Shown one piece after another: positions 1 through 8,995 of a stretch of 64,000 nt of DNA (position 1 is the stretch's first letter; each line of letters starts with the position of its first letter). A program made the position numbers and the translations under genes. Source of the DNA: UBA1388 sp964555515 (GTDB lineage Bacteria > Patescibacteriota > Microgenomatia > UBA1400 > PJMF01); the NCBI GenBank assembly GCA_964555515.1, contig CAZKSJ010000002.1, positions 1 to 64,000 on the forward strand, in the 5' to 3' direction. The notes under the pieces were generated by a model. It was not told where the DNA came from. It was given only the letters and a program-made list of their open reading frames with translations, and made no database searches.

Positions 1-1
1 A

Positions 2-160
2 CAATCCGCAGCCAAATATATGTTGGTCATTGGTGACAATGCCAGTTTTGATCCAGTCAACAGCGCTTATCGCGAACTTACTTTGTTTGGCAAATTTCAA
101 CTAATTGATCAATATATTTGTACAGATAAATTAAATATCAACGTCATCCAAAAGCTCTGA
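2..160 (+). CDS. C-terminal fragment of an unidentified protein
   Basis: An open frame enters from the left edge and ends at TGA 158-160, giving 52 residues with no start in the window. The fragment reads as a soluble alpha/beta tail: a hydrophobic strand (YMLVIGD) followed by ELTLFGKFQLIDQY. Tails of this kind close some membrane glycosyltransferases of the GT39 type, which would suit the neighbourhood, but this is a guess from style and not a recognised domain. It converges with the minus-strand gene at 224-934. Confidence 0.55.
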   Translation, partial: QSAAKYMLVIGDNASFDPVNSAYRELTLFGKFQLIDQYICTDKLNINVIQKL

Positions 161-223
161 AGCAATCATTGTGATATTTATTAAATAAGTTAAGTCTCAC
201 TTTGCGAATTCAGACTAGATTGT

Positions 224-934
224 TTAGCGTTTCTCAGAAAAACCTTTGAATACAGAGTCATCCAAATCTGCAATGATTGGTCTTGTGCGCTGATCGATGT
301 ATGTGTCAATATTTTTTGCCCAAATCTTAATTACATGGTTAATATAATTTGTCACTTGATCACGAATTACTATATTAGATAAAACATAGATTTCTGATTG
401 ATGCTTGAGAATGACTGCAGCAAGCTCTTCAGCAGCAACTGCCATCTCCAATTTGTCTGAACTGTCAATATTTCCTCTTTTGTCTTCAATGAATTTTAGG
501 ATCGATGTGAAGGTAATGTATCTCCATTCAAATTGCTTTCCAGCGCGCTTATCAATCGCAACATACAATTTCTTAACAACTCGTATTTGATCTTCTGCAG
601 AAGATATCTTCTGTTTCACAGCCCAAGCTAACCAACTTTGGAGTACAACAAATATTGATGAATATTGCGTAAGAAGCTCTTTACTACTGAGTAATTCGGT
701 GACCTGAATTAATCCTTGGCCAATGGCACTAAACTGTACAATTTCTGAAAAATATTGTCCCTTACTATCAAGGATGCGCTGAAAGTCGAGTAGATCTTGA
801 TAAAGCTGTGGATAAGCTTGCGTTATCAGCCCGGTGATAAATTCAAATGCTTCAATATCGCGCTTCTCTAGCGCTGTTAGTTCTCCACTTGGTTCTGGTC
901 TGATGGGATGTGAATCACCCTGTTCTGGCAACAT
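224..934 (-). CDS. Hypothetical protein, 236 aa
   Basis: I do not recognise a family. The protein is soluble, largely helical in composition and lacks a signal peptide or membrane segment. Residues 1-20 are polar and probably disordered. The centre contains a hydrophobic helix-rich stretch (VVLQSWLAWAVKQK), and the C-terminus carries a basic DQRTRPIIADL segment. The start is supported by a perfect TATAAT whose first base lies 13 nt before the ATG, and by AGGA directly before the ATG. The gene is monocistronic: the next upstream gene (1069-1485) has its own promoter. It may be lineage specific. Confidence 0.65.
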   Translation of the reverse strand: MLPEQGDSHPIRPEPSGELTALEKRDIEAFEFITGLITQAYPQLYQDLLDFQRILDSKGQYFSEIVQFSAIGQGLIQVTELLSSKELLTQYSSIFVVLQSWLAWAVKQKISSAEDQIRVVKKLYVAIDKRAGKQFEWRYITFTSILKFIEDKRGNIDSSDKLEMAVAAEELAAVILKHQSEIYVLSNIVIRDQVTNYINHVIKIWAKNIDTYIDQRTRPIIADLDDSVFKGFSEKR

Positions 935-941
935 GTCCTAT

Positions 942-947
942 ATTATA
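942..947 (-). promoter_or_regulatory. -10 box (TATAAT) of the 934 gene
   Basis: Perfect TATAAT on the minus strand with its first base at 947, 13 nt before the ATG at 934. Transcription would start within a base or two of the start codon, so the mRNA is predicted to be leaderless. Confidence 0.65.
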
Positions 948-1068
948 TCTAAATTTGCCTGATAGGCAACCTGTTATGATTGAACAAGTGAATCATGAAG
1001 TTCAAGATATATATTTAGAATATTTTGAAGGTAAATGGTGGGGGTATCGATTATTGACCAAACGAATC

Positions 1069-1485
1069 TCATGCCGCCTCATCAGAGGACAGTTTTTTCT
1101 TGTTTCTAAGTCTAACCATTTGTCCAAAAAGCTCTTTATTGACCTGTTTTTTCATTTGTATCCACAAGACTATCACACTTTCTAACAAAGCTTTGTCGGC
1201 ACAACACTCCTTCGCCAAGTGATCTAAATTGGTCTCGCCCTGAATAATCTGGCAGATTACTTGCCCAATTTGTGATTCCGCTCTCAGGTTTATTGAATAA
1301 TTTACACCTGGCTCTGAATTTTGGGCAATTACTAATCTACTGAAGAACTTATGCTCTCTTCTGAGGTGAGTTAAAAATTGATGAAAACATAAAAGGGTAT
1401 CGGCGTCGATAATTTTTTCCAGCTGCTTGCACTTGTCCACCGATTCACCTACCGAATCTGAGGGGTAGGATTCAAGTATCCTCAT
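1069..1485 (-). CDS. Hypothetical protein, 138 aa
   Basis: Unrecognised soluble protein. It is rich in charged helices (CKQLEKIIDADTLLCFHQF, HLRREHKFFSRLVIAQ) and ends in a basic tail (RLRNKKKLSSDEAA). It has no membrane segment. A TGT-TATAGT extended -10 lies directly upstream, and the ATG begins 15 nt after the first base of that hexamer, which supports both the gene and this start. The opposite strand also carries a 91-codon frame over part of this region; I favour the minus-strand gene because of its promoter and better protein-like composition. Confidence 0.55.
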   Translation of the reverse strand: MRILESYPSDSVGESVDKCKQLEKIIDADTLLCFHQFLTHLRREHKFFSRLVIAQNSEPGVNYSINLRAESQIGQVICQIIQGETNLDHLAKECCADKALLESVIVLWIQMKKQVNKELFGQMVRLRNKKKLSSDEAA

Positions 1486-1494
1486 CTTGAAAGT

Positions 1495-1503
1495 ACTATA
1501 ACA
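1495..1503 (-). promoter_or_regulatory. Extended -10 (TGT-TATAGT) of the 1485 gene
   Basis: TATAGT on the minus strand (1500 to 1495) preceded directly by TGT, the TGN element of an extended -10. The predicted start point is about 3 nt before the ATG at 1485. Confidence 0.6.
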
Positions 1504-1582
1504 GCATCAACTAGACTTTGCAAATTGAAGGGTGGATATTGAGCGAAAAGTGCTGCCTGACAGTAGTTAAGCTAAGTGCAAC

Positions 1583-2509
1583 TTACATTGCTTGCTTAGA
1601 TTTATACCACTCCACTACCCGCCTCACTCCTTCGTCAAACTCCACCTTAGGCTGCCAATCAAGTACTTGTTGTGCTTTTTGGTAGGAAAGTGAGCTCGTC
1701 ACTTGCTCGCCAGGTCTCTCTGACCCGTGTTGTTCGGGTATTGTTAAACCAAATTGCGTTACTACTTTATGAAAAACCTCATTGGTGCTAATTTCCTTGC
1801 CGGTGCCAATATTTAGTGCACCCACAAAACCACTATCTACAGCGGCAACGTTGGCCTTGACTACGTCATCAATGTAAACGTAATCTCTGGTGTGGGTGCC
1901 ATCGCCATTGATGATGGGCTGCTTGCCTTCGGCGATCATTTCGCTAAAGATCGCGATCACGCCAGATTCGCCGTGCGGATTTTGGCGTGGACCATAGACG
2001 TTGGAGTAGCGAAGCACAATATGGGGAATCCCATATTGCTCATGATAATAATTCAAGTATAACTCTCCCGCGCGTTTAGACACACCATAGGGTGAAAGTG
2101 GTTCTTCTTTCATTTCTTCTGTAAATGGAGTAGGTTTGTTACCATACATGGCGCCACCCGTGGATGCCATAATAATCTTTTGAACACTTACCTCTTTGGC
2201 GGCTTCCATGATGTGGAGCAATCCTAAAATATTGTTTATGGCGTCAAACTGGGGATCTCTGACTGAGTTGCCAACCTGAATATGAGCGGCATGGTGATTA
2301 ATGAGCTGGGGGTTTTCTTCTCTGACAATTTGCTGAATTCGCTCTTTGTCTGTGATATCGGCTTGAATAAACCGAGCTTGTCCATTGACGAACTCTTGTT
2401 TGCCAGTAGAGAGATTATCCACCACGACCACTTCGTGCCCGGCGGCACAGTAGGCATCCACCACGTGTGAACCAATAAACCCAGCGCCACCAGTTACCAA
2501 TATTTTCAT
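1583..2509 (-). CDS. NAD-dependent sugar-nucleotide epimerase/dehydratase (GalE-like), 308 aa
   Basis: Extended short-chain dehydrogenase that interconverts or dehydrates an NDP-sugar in the cytoplasm. The Rossmann motif GGAGFIG is at residues 7-13, the STGGAMYG active-site strand at 116-123, and the catalytic YxxxK at Y141/K145. RYSNVYGPRQNPHGESG is the substrate-binding stretch typical of UDP-glucose 4-epimerase-like enzymes. Length is normal for the family. It is the last gene of the operon starting at 8881. Its Shine-Dalgarno AAGGAG (2515-2520) overlaps the upstream stop codon and fixes the ATG at 2509. The exact substrate (UDP-Glc/Gal, UDP-GlcNAc or another) cannot be read from the sequence, so no gene symbol is given. 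Confidence 0.9.
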   Translation of the reverse strand: MKILVTGGAGFIGSHVVDAYCAAGHEVVVVDNLSTGKQEFVNGQARFIQADITDKERIQQIVREENPQLINHHAAHIQVGNSVRDPQFDAINNILGLLHIMEAAKEVSVQKIIMASTGGAMYGNKPTPFTEEMKEEPLSPYGVSKRAGELYLNYYHEQYGIPHIVLRYSNVYGPRQNPHGESGVIAIFSEMIAEGKQPIINGDGTHTRDYVYIDDVVKANVAAVDSGFVGALNIGTGKEISTNEVFHKVVTQFGLTIPEQHGSERPGEQVTSSLSYQKAQQVLDWQPKVEFDEGVRRVVEWYKSKQAM

Positions 2510-2519
2510 AAATGCTCCT

Positions 2520-3746
2520 TTATGCTACCCATAATCCTTGAATAAATAAGACCGTATTAATCAATAATAGTATACCGGAAAATATCCAAATCCAGCGCCA
2601 GCGTGGAAATTTATCGAGTTGAATGCCTGCCCAAACAAAGACTGGAAATGCCACCAGGAGGTATCTGGGCATGCTGGAGAGAGTGCCAGTCGTTGTGGGG
2701 AGCAAGACCGCAAGCGTCGTAAAGATAAGCCAGGAGTGTTTTATGCGTTTCTCCTGCATCCACAGCCAACCAATGATGATCAGGAAACTTATCGTCAAGA
2801 AAAACTCTTGGGCGTAGGTCAGCCATGTCAAGCTGAAAGGTACTGTCATCATAATTTTTAGACCCCGCCAAAGAGTTTGCGGCAATAAGATCAGATGCTC
2901 TTGCCTGCCTGCCCCGAACTCTGCTTGGACATGCAAGAAATAGAGAGGATCGCGGAACTCTCCCCACAAAAACAACATGTAAATGCCAATGCCAACTAAA
3001 CCGAGGAGTGAAGAAATGACTTGCTTAGGATGGCTGCGTAGTTGCTGAGATAGTAGCTGCCAGAACTTATTCAATTTTTGAGTGAAACTCTGCTCATTGC
3101 TCTTAAATACTCGGCTGATTAGTGACGATACGTTCAGTGCCTCCCACAGTAAAGCTGGTACTAAAAACACGCCCACGACCCTAGTCGCAGCTGCAGCGGC
3201 AGCCAACAACCCAGCTAACCACCACCCTTGGTTGCCACTAGCATAAAAAGTGCTTATCACAAGTAGTAAAAATAATGACTCTGAGTAGACCGCACCATGA
3301 AAGAAGCTGGTGGGAAATAATAAGAGTGTGATGAGGGCTAGCCAGGCTACATTGGTAGAGAATTGTTGGGCAGTGAACTTAAAAAATACCACTCCCCATA
3401 ACAGGAGGGCAATGTTGCTGATCAACAGACCACTGACAATCGTGTTATCGAACAATCGATTCAAAACCATCATTAGGTAAGGATATCCTGGAAAAAATGC
3501 TTGAATGAGTCCTGTACCAATGTATCCTTTTTCTGCAATGGTAATGTAGTGGACGCCATCAAAGTTTGCCCAAGAGTAAAGCCACTGCGGCAAGTTATAT
3601 TTGGGTAATAATTCTGTAGCATATGGAAAACTAGGCTGATACATTATCAACCATGGGGCAATTATGCCAATTAAGATAAGCAGTGTTCGCCAGCCCAACA
3701 GTAATCCCATCACGGCAGATAATTCACTTTTTTTATTTTTTAGCAT
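2520..3746 (-). CDS. PIG-V-like membrane mannosyltransferase, 408 aa
   Basis: Polytopic membrane protein of the GT-C fold resembling the PIG-V/GPI-mannosyltransferase 2 group. The diagnostic stretch near the N-terminus is WANFDGVHYITIAEKGY followed by AFFPGYPYLM, and a late MPRYLLVAFPVF motif is also present. It would transfer a sugar, probably mannose, from a polyprenyl-phosphate donor on the outer face of the membrane. A longer frame opens at 3779, but I start at ATG 3746 (MLKNKKSEL), which has GGGAG about 10 nt upstream and shortens the overlap with the preceding gene to 14 nt. Its neighbours are a PTPS-related membrane protein upstream and the epimerase downstream. Acceptor unknown. Confidence 0.8.
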   Translation of the reverse strand: MLKNKKSELSAVMGLLLGWRTLLILIGIIAPWLIMYQPSFPYATELLPKYNLPQWLYSWANFDGVHYITIAEKGYIGTGLIQAFFPGYPYLMMVLNRLFDNTIVSGLLISNIALLLWGVVFFKFTAQQFSTNVAWLALITLLLFPTSFFHGAVYSESLFLLLVISTFYASGNQGWWLAGLLAAAAAATRVVGVFLVPALLWEALNVSSLISRVFKSNEQSFTQKLNKFWQLLSQQLRSHPKQVISSLLGLVGIGIYMLFLWGEFRDPLYFLHVQAEFGAGRQEHLILLPQTLWRGLKIMMTVPFSLTWLTYAQEFFLTISFLIIIGWLWMQEKRIKHSWLIFTTLAVLLPTTTGTLSSMPRYLLVAFPVFVWAGIQLDKFPRWRWIWIFSGILLLINTVLFIQGLWVA

Positions 3747-5415
3747 TTTTGAAAAACTCCCATGTGATGACGACGACAAGTCCGCTGATTGCTAACAGAG
3801 AAACCCAATTACCGATTTGCCGCGCCCAAGTATGTTGGGTGAAGCTAGACTCTACGGTGTAAGTTCCTGGATCTAATTCATATGCCAGCCGCCCAGCAAT
3901 TTGGTCATTATTAATGTGATTTGCTTGATACTTATTCCCTTGATCATCGATCACAGTTGTCTCCCAGCCTGGGAAGGCCATCGTTGGCTCCACAATCGTC
4001 GCTTTTTCAAAGATACGAACCTGATAGCGTCGGTGTGAGCCAAACCACTCCTCTTCCGAAAACTCTCCTTGCCCACCCACCAAAACTAGCTCCTTATCCC
4101 AGTTAGGCATCTGATCAAACTGAGCTGTGACTGGTAAATTTTCATTATTGGTGGAGGTTGATTGGGTAAAAGCATCATAATCCACATTGGTTCGGTGAAA
4201 AAAGTCGGCTGGTTGAGCAGCCACAGCGGTACCAAGTTGGATAGCTAAGCCAATCACCAATAGACTCCGTGCAAATCTCCCACCTTCTGCCCAGATCCAG
4301 ACCATCGGCACGAGCAAGAGCATGGGCAAATAGAGTGATAATCGCCAGGGGAATTGGATGAAGTTGGCAAGTGGGATCAGCTGCCAAATCGGTTCAGTCT
4401 GTTTGAGCTGAAATAACACAACAAGCAAAGCAAAGAACAGCAACACCATCACGAGCTGATGATGAACTCGACAACTCTTAATAATCCTCTGCCAACCAAT
4501 TAGAACCAATCCCAGGAGGATGGATACTAAAAAGGGCCAACCAATCTGAAAAGAGAGACTGTCTACAACTCCTGGATAAGAGAAACCAAACTGAACTGGT
4601 GAAAACAGTAATTGATTAAACTTAGGAAAGTGTTGAGCAAATTGATCTGCATTTTTGGCCTGATCAAGCACGATCATTGATTTTTCTGCCAAAGCCGGCA
4701 ACCAAAACCATAAGCTTAATAAAATACCAAGCACCAAACTACCTAGCCAAGTCAACAACTTGCGATAATTAGATCTCATCCTAAGCAGTGCGTAAATTCC
4801 TAAGATGGGCAGAGCAAAAACCGCGCTGATATTATGACTGAGTAAAAAAGCGGCTGTCAGAACCGACCAAACTCCAAATTGCCGCCATTGCCATTGACGA
4901 TTAGCCAAAATTGATTCTATGACCCACAGCATCCAGGGAAATAGAGCATAGGCCATCACTTCACCAATATTACCGCGAAAGTTAATTAAGTTGATCAAAT
5001 AGATCGAACTCACCCAACTACTGATGGCGATCACGTTTGCCCATCTAGAACTCGATTTAAAAACCAGATTTAGCCACAAATAGCCCCCCACCGCTCCAAA
5101 AATGATCGACAGACTCATCAATGCTTTAAACGTTACTTCATAATTCAACTTGATGAATGAACCAGGCAAAGAAAGTATATTTGCCAGCGGGTAGTTATAG
5201 TTGAAAACGGGGTAGCCATACCTATTCATCAAATTAGGCGCCCAACGTGGTGGCAGCTGACCCTCGCGCAAGGCAATTTTATAATTTGCAAAACGTGCCA
5301 AGTGATTTTCACCGTCGTGGGTGTAAGGTACACCAATCTGCATGTAATTATGCAGTAAAAACCAAATTGCCAAGATGACTAACAGCCAGGGCCAATGGTT
5401 GCGGATAAATTTCAT
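3733..5415 (-). CDS. PTPS-related/YfhO-like membrane protein, 560 aa
   Basis: Large polytopic membrane protein with the signature of the 6-pyruvoyl-tetrahydropterin synthase-related family, a misnamed GT-C-like membrane family. The signature is an early THDGENHLAR segment, then LREGQLPPRWAPNL and NRYGYPVFNYNYPL (about residues 33-76). The C-terminal region (about 420-525) is a soluble extracytoplasmic beta-rich domain (FPGWETTVIDDQGN) before a final membrane helix. A role as a surface glycosyltransferase is inferred from fold and context; no activity is established for this family. The ATG overlaps the stop of the GT4 gene by ATGA. Two further members of the family lie in the window (10585-12342 and 24530-26287). 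Confidence 0.82.
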   Translation of the reverse strand: MKFIRNHWPWLLVILAIWFLLHNYMQIGVPYTHDGENHLARFANYKIALREGQLPPRWAPNLMNRYGYPVFNYNYPLANILSLPGSFIKLNYEVTFKALMSLSIIFGAVGGYLWLNLVFKSSSRWANVIAISSWVSSIYLINLINFRGNIGEVMAYALFPWMLWVIESILANRQWQWRQFGVWSVLTAAFLLSHNISAVFALPILGIYALLRMRSNYRKLLTWLGSLVLGILLSLWFWLPALAEKSMIVLDQAKNADQFAQHFPKFNQLLFSPVQFGFSYPGVVDSLSFQIGWPFLVSILLGLVLIGWQRIIKSCRVHHQLVMVLLFFALLVVLFQLKQTEPIWQLIPLANFIQFPWRLSLYLPMLLLVPMVWIWAEGGRFARSLLVIGLAIQLGTAVAAQPADFFHRTNVDYDAFTQSTSTNNENLPVTAQFDQMPNWDKELVLVGGQGEFSEEEWFGSHRRYQVRIFEKATIVEPTMAFPGWETTVIDDQGNKYQANHINNDQIAGRLAYELDPGTYTVESSFTQHTWARQIGNWVSLLAISGLVVVITWEFFKNAKK

Positions 5416-6446
5416 GATAACACTTGCTTGTAAACCTTAATTGTATCTTCGGCAGTTTTCTTCCAGGTGAATCCAGCCGCCCAGTGGGCAGCATCAAGCA
5501 GCCACTGCTCTCGAGATCGATTAGACCAAGATAGTACTTCCTTGACACCCTCGGCGATAGCGTCCGACAATGGCTCGACATAGATGGCGTGTGATCCGCC
5601 AACTTCTGGCAATGAACCGCGTTTGGTGGCAACTACAGGCGTCTGGCAATGCATCGCCTCCAATACTGGCAAGCCAAATCCTTCCGATAAAGACGGCTGC
5701 ACATAACAAAGCGCGCCATTATAAATTGCTGCTAAATCGGCGTTATCTTCTAAGCCAATGGTACTGATAAAATGCACTCTATCCGCTAGTTTATTTTTAC
5801 TCATCGCCAACTTGATAGCTTGCCACTCAGGTATAGACTGCTCCCGAAAGTTTTTGCCAATACAGACCAGCGTTATACCAGTCGGCAGATCGGCCACTGC
5901 TTTGATCAATTCTGGCAAGTTTTTATTATAATTTATATCCCCAACATACAGGATATATTTTTTTGGAATTTGATATTTATTGCTAATGGTCTCAATTGAA
6001 GAGGCATTTCCCAAACTAATATTTGGGTTTGCTGCCAAAGGTACGACGTGCATCTTCTCCTGCCTAATCCGCAGCAGCTCGGCTATTTGTTGCTTGGAAT
6101 ACTCTGAATCAGTAATCACAGCCTGCGCAAACCATAAACTGAGCTCTTGGCGTAATAAATTAAAACTGCCCCGTAAACCAGGGTGATGGGCTTTTGGAAA
6201 TTCAAGTGGGATGACGTCATGAATAGTTACCACTGTTTTCTTTGACCTGTTGATGGGCAAAGTCGCTTTAAATAGATCAAAATAAGGATAGTGAACTAAG
6301 TCAGCTTGCCACCAGTTGTCATGGGGTGAAGTAAGTATTTCTACTTTTTCCTCACGCAAAGCATCAATCAAACATTGGGTATACCTGCCAATCCCTCTGA
6401 TTTGATGGCCAGTATGCAAGGGCAAGGTGTCAATATAAATTTTCAT
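5412..6446 (-). CDS. GT4-family glycosyltransferase, 344 aa
   Basis: Cytoplasmic retaining glycosyltransferase of the GT-B fold. The C-terminal donor-binding half has KYILYVGDINYNKNLPELI (about 163-181) and the E-x7-E motif EGFGLPVLE (255-263), followed by TPVVATKRGSLPEV. The N-terminal acceptor half contains GIGRYTQCLIDAL and TIHDVIPLEFP, as in mannosyl- and rhamnosyltransferases that act on lipid-linked glycans. The start overlaps the preceding GT2 stop by ATGA, indicating translational coupling. Donor sugar not determinable. Confidence 0.92.
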   Translation of the reverse strand: MKIYIDTLPLHTGHQIRGIGRYTQCLIDALREEKVEILTSPHDNWWQADLVHYPYFDLFKATLPINRSKKTVVTIHDVIPLEFPKAHHPGLRGSFNLLRQELSLWFAQAVITDSEYSKQQIAELLRIRQEKMHVVPLAANPNISLGNASSIETISNKYQIPKKYILYVGDINYNKNLPELIKAVADLPTGITLVCIGKNFREQSIPEWQAIKLAMSKNKLADRVHFISTIGLEDNADLAAIYNGALCYVQPSLSEGFGLPVLEAMHCQTPVVATKRGSLPEVGGSHAIYVEPLSDAIAEGVKEVLSWSNRSREQWLLDAAHWAAGFTWKKTAEDTIKVYKQVLS

Positions 6447-7231
6447 GCCTTAGACTTTTCTCTGAGTGCCCAAACCTTAAACAAAACAAACGGATGATGC
6501 AGGCTACTCATTAAAGCAAAAATAAAGCCGCTCATGCCGTCCACATAACCACGATGGTGAAAAAACATGGAAAACAGTGTTGAGATTGGTTTGACAATCA
6601 AATACTGCCAAATGGTTGATTTTTGGATTGGCAAAAGATCAAGGCTAACTCGAGTGGCTTCAAATGAGGTATAAGTATTAAATTTTCTCATGTAGGCACT
6701 AAAATTGGGATATGGGTAATGAAGTAAGTGACCCTGAGCAACTCCAATTGCGCCATCGACCGTCATTTGCTCATGCACATTCTGCTGTGGTAATCTAGCC
6801 TTGCCCCTGATGTACAATCTGATCACTTCATCTGGATACTGACCGCCTTTAGTCAATACGCGCCCAAAGAAATGATTGTAGCGAGCAATTTTCCAGGCCA
6901 CTGGATCTTGTTTGTAGCTACCCTGCGCCAACTGAGTGGCTAGATTAGTAATGAAATCAGCCAAGATATTTTCGACCACTTCGTCGGCATCGAGTTGAAG
7001 AATTAAATCTCCCGTAGCAGCATCCATGGCCAGCTGTTTATTAATGTGAAAGTTTGGCTTGTTGGTGGTAGCTATTACCTTAGCACCAAACTTTTTAGCA
7101 ATTTCTACAGTTTGATCAGTGGATTCGCCATCGGCAATCACAATTTCATCGGCAAACCTCTTCACACTCTCCAAGCATCGTCCTAGGTTTAGTGCTTCAT
7201 TGTGAGTGGCGAGGACAACAGAAATTTTCAT
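6443..7231 (-). CDS. GT2-family glycosyltransferase (KdtX/WaaE-like), 262 aa
   Basis: Inverting GT-A enzyme. VVLATHNEALNLGRCLESV opens the domain, ADGESTDQTVEIA is the nucleotide-binding strand, and LQLDADEVV holds the metal-binding DxD. The C-terminal third (RLYIRGKARLPQQNVHEQM, HHRGYVDGMSGF) matches the LPS-core WaaE/KdtX-like subgroup with a membrane-associated tail. It sits second in the operon from 8881, 24 nt after the GT39-like gene, and ends in ATGA overlap with the GT4. A TATAGT lies 18 nt before the ATG, so it may have a second promoter. Confidence 0.92.
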   Translation of the reverse strand: MKISVVLATHNEALNLGRCLESVKRFADEIVIADGESTDQTVEIAKKFGAKVIATTNKPNFHINKQLAMDAATGDLILQLDADEVVENILADFITNLATQLAQGSYKQDPVAWKIARYNHFFGRVLTKGGQYPDEVIRLYIRGKARLPQQNVHEQMTVDGAIGVAQGHLLHYPYPNFSAYMRKFNTYTSFEATRVSLDLLPIQKSTIWQYLIVKPISTLFSMFFHHRGYVDGMSGFIFALMSSLHHPFVLFKVWALREKSKA

Positions 7232-7255
7232 ATTATTTTATTAACTATATTAGAC

Positions 7256-8881
7256 TTAGAACTGACTCAATTGCCAAGTGTCACCTGTCCATTCAACTAA
7301 TAACTGCTCTTCATCTCGGTCAGCTGGCTGACCAATAAAATGATATTGGGCTACTTGTTGACCATACCTAAAACCAATTCTATCAGGTGCTTGTCTAATC
7401 ACCGAGGAGAAAAACTCTTCGGGAGTGATTTTTAGATACCAACTGAGCAGAATATACTGGTAACCGCTAGGGTCGACAATGGCGACGGCTTTATCTTGCG
7501 ACTGATCATCAACGCGTTTGATAAATTCATCAAAGTCCGACTGAAAAATAGTGGTTTGGTGTGATGGATAGCGAGTAAAGTAGGCGATTAAGTAACGGCT
7601 AAAACAAATCAAGCTGACCAAAGACAACCCGACAAATATGGATAACTCAAGTTTTCTCTTAGATATTTTCCTTATCGTGGCTATTCTTGGCAAAATATCC
7701 GCGAATACCAAGCTGATAATGATCGGTATCCAGGCAAGAAATAATAAACTACGAGTGGTATGGGGAGCGTCAGCGGTGATGGTGGCTGGTGCTAGCGCTA
7801 TGATCAACACATACAACGCGATCAGCATTCGACCAAGTGATGAATTCATCCAAGGCTGGGCTATTGATTTAAAAAATGATTTGTTACCGCGAACCCGGCC
7901 AATCAGGTGAGAACTCGCTCTGTACATGATCCAAAAGATAGAAACTATCAGCAGCGCATAGACCAACCAATTGATATGACCCCAACCAGGTATAGAGTGC
8001 CATGGATGCGCCCCACCATTCACAACCAAGAAGTTGACACCAAAGCTCGCGATCACTCTTTCAATAATTAATCGCCCATAATAAACATATTGGTTCCCAA
8101 ATAAATTTAACCAGATACCCGAGAATTGAGCTCTATAGGATGGATAAGCAGTAACAATTGTTTCATCAGCAAAGATGGTGATAGCACTTTTTTGAGTAGT
8201 TAAGGGAGCGAGGATCATCCACACAGCCATGAAGACAATTAGTAGTCCAATTGATGTCACCACCCAGTTTCGATAACTGCGAGCGCCACGCATCACCAAT
8301 ATTAAGACAGCAAAAAAAGGCATGAGTAGCAGGGGTGTGTTATAAGTCAACGAGCAAATGACCAATAAAATTAGGGCTAATAAATCTCGCCACCAGATAA
8401 ACTTGCTGTTCATCAATAAGATGAGCGCAGAGATGAGAATCCCAAGAGCCAGGTTGGCTTCAAAAGCCATTCTTGAGTAAAAGAAAAATACGGGCGATGA
8501 AGCTAGAATCATGGCTGCCGCTAAAGACCAGATCTGACTCAACTTTAATCTCCTGGCTAAGATATAGATCAGCGCTGGTAGGATTGAGCCCGCCATCACC
8601 GACGGTAGCCGGACTACCCAATCTGCAGCAGGCAACGCTTTGAAGATTATGGCAAGTAGAAATGGATATCCTGGCAACTTGTAATCGCCAAATGATTCCA
8701 AAGCCAGTGGCCAGCTTCTACCCCACTCATCTTGTCCAGTTTTTGAGAGTAGAAGTCCGTTATAGGCCAAGGCTGCTTCATCTCGATTGAGAATGTTGGG
8801 ATTTTGCTCAATCTGCCAAATCCGCAGGAAAAAACTCACTACGACTACACCCAAAACTAGCCAATTATGAATTGACTTCAT
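7256..8881 (-). CDS. GT39-like membrane glycosyltransferase, 541 aa (paralogue group A)
   Basis: Polytopic GT-C protein of the ArnT/PMT (GT39) type, expected to move a sugar from a polyprenyl-phosphate donor to an extracytoplasmic acceptor. The first loop has the acidic catalytic-type motif NRDEAALAYNGLLLS (about 34-48), then TGQDEWGRSWP and ESFGDYKLPGYPFL. The ending is a soluble tail (PEEFFSSVIRQAPDRIGF). The DEAA...TGxDxxG...FGDYK pattern is shared with the genes at 13068, 14842 and 16553 and defines a local paralogue family. It heads the operon. An extended -10 (TGC-TAAGAT) lies exactly 12 nt before the ATG. Confidence 0.85.
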   Translation of the reverse strand: MKSIHNWLVLGVVVVSFFLRIWQIEQNPNILNRDEAALAYNGLLLSKTGQDEWGRSWPLALESFGDYKLPGYPFLLAIIFKALPAADWVVRLPSVMAGSILPALIYILARRLKLSQIWSLAAAMILASSPVFFFYSRMAFEANLALGILISALILLMNSKFIWWRDLLALILLVICSLTYNTPLLLMPFFAVLILVMRGARSYRNWVVTSIGLLIVFMAVWMILAPLTTQKSAITIFADETIVTAYPSYRAQFSGIWLNLFGNQYVYYGRLIIERVIASFGVNFLVVNGGAHPWHSIPGWGHINWLVYALLIVSIFWIMYRASSHLIGRVRGNKSFFKSIAQPWMNSSLGRMLIALYVLIIALAPATITADAPHTTRSLLFLAWIPIIISLVFADILPRIATIRKISKRKLELSIFVGLSLVSLICFSRYLIAYFTRYPSHQTTIFQSDFDEFIKRVDDQSQDKAVAIVDPSGYQYILLSWYLKITPEEFFSSVIRQAPDRIGFRYGQQVAQYHFIGQPADRDEEQLLVEWTGDTWQLSQF

Positions 8882-8887
8882 ATTACT

Positions 8888-8896
8888 ATCTTAGCA
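8888..8896 (-). promoter_or_regulatory. Extended -10 (TGC-TAAGAT) of the 8881 operon
   Basis: TAAGAT on the minus strand, first base at 8893, preceded by TGC. The hexamer starts exactly 12 nt before ATG 8881, which places the predicted +1 on the A of the start codon. No convincing -35, as expected for an extended -10 promoter. Confidence 0.6.
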
Positions 8897-8979
8897 TTAA
8901 TTCATTCTCAGCTGGCATAAGCTCTGTGTTTACACTCCACATAAACACGTTTCATCAATACATTCCTGGCCGCTTAAGC

Positions 8980-8985
8980 TATAAT
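8980..8985 (+). promoter_or_regulatory. -10 box (TATAAT) of the 8996 operon
   Basis: Perfect TATAAT with its first base 16 nt before ATG 8996. The predicted leader is about 4 nt. It is divergent from the 8893 promoter across a 114-bp gap. Confidence 0.6.
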
Positions 8986-8995
8986 TTTGGGTGAA

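Noticed and set aside
910..1185. Plus-strand 91-codon frame between the two first hypothetical genes
   Set aside because: It runs through the TATAAT promoter of the 934 gene and over half of the 1069-1485 gene, with no promoter or Shine-Dalgarno site of its own. Its centre is somewhat protein-like, so it is not fully excluded.
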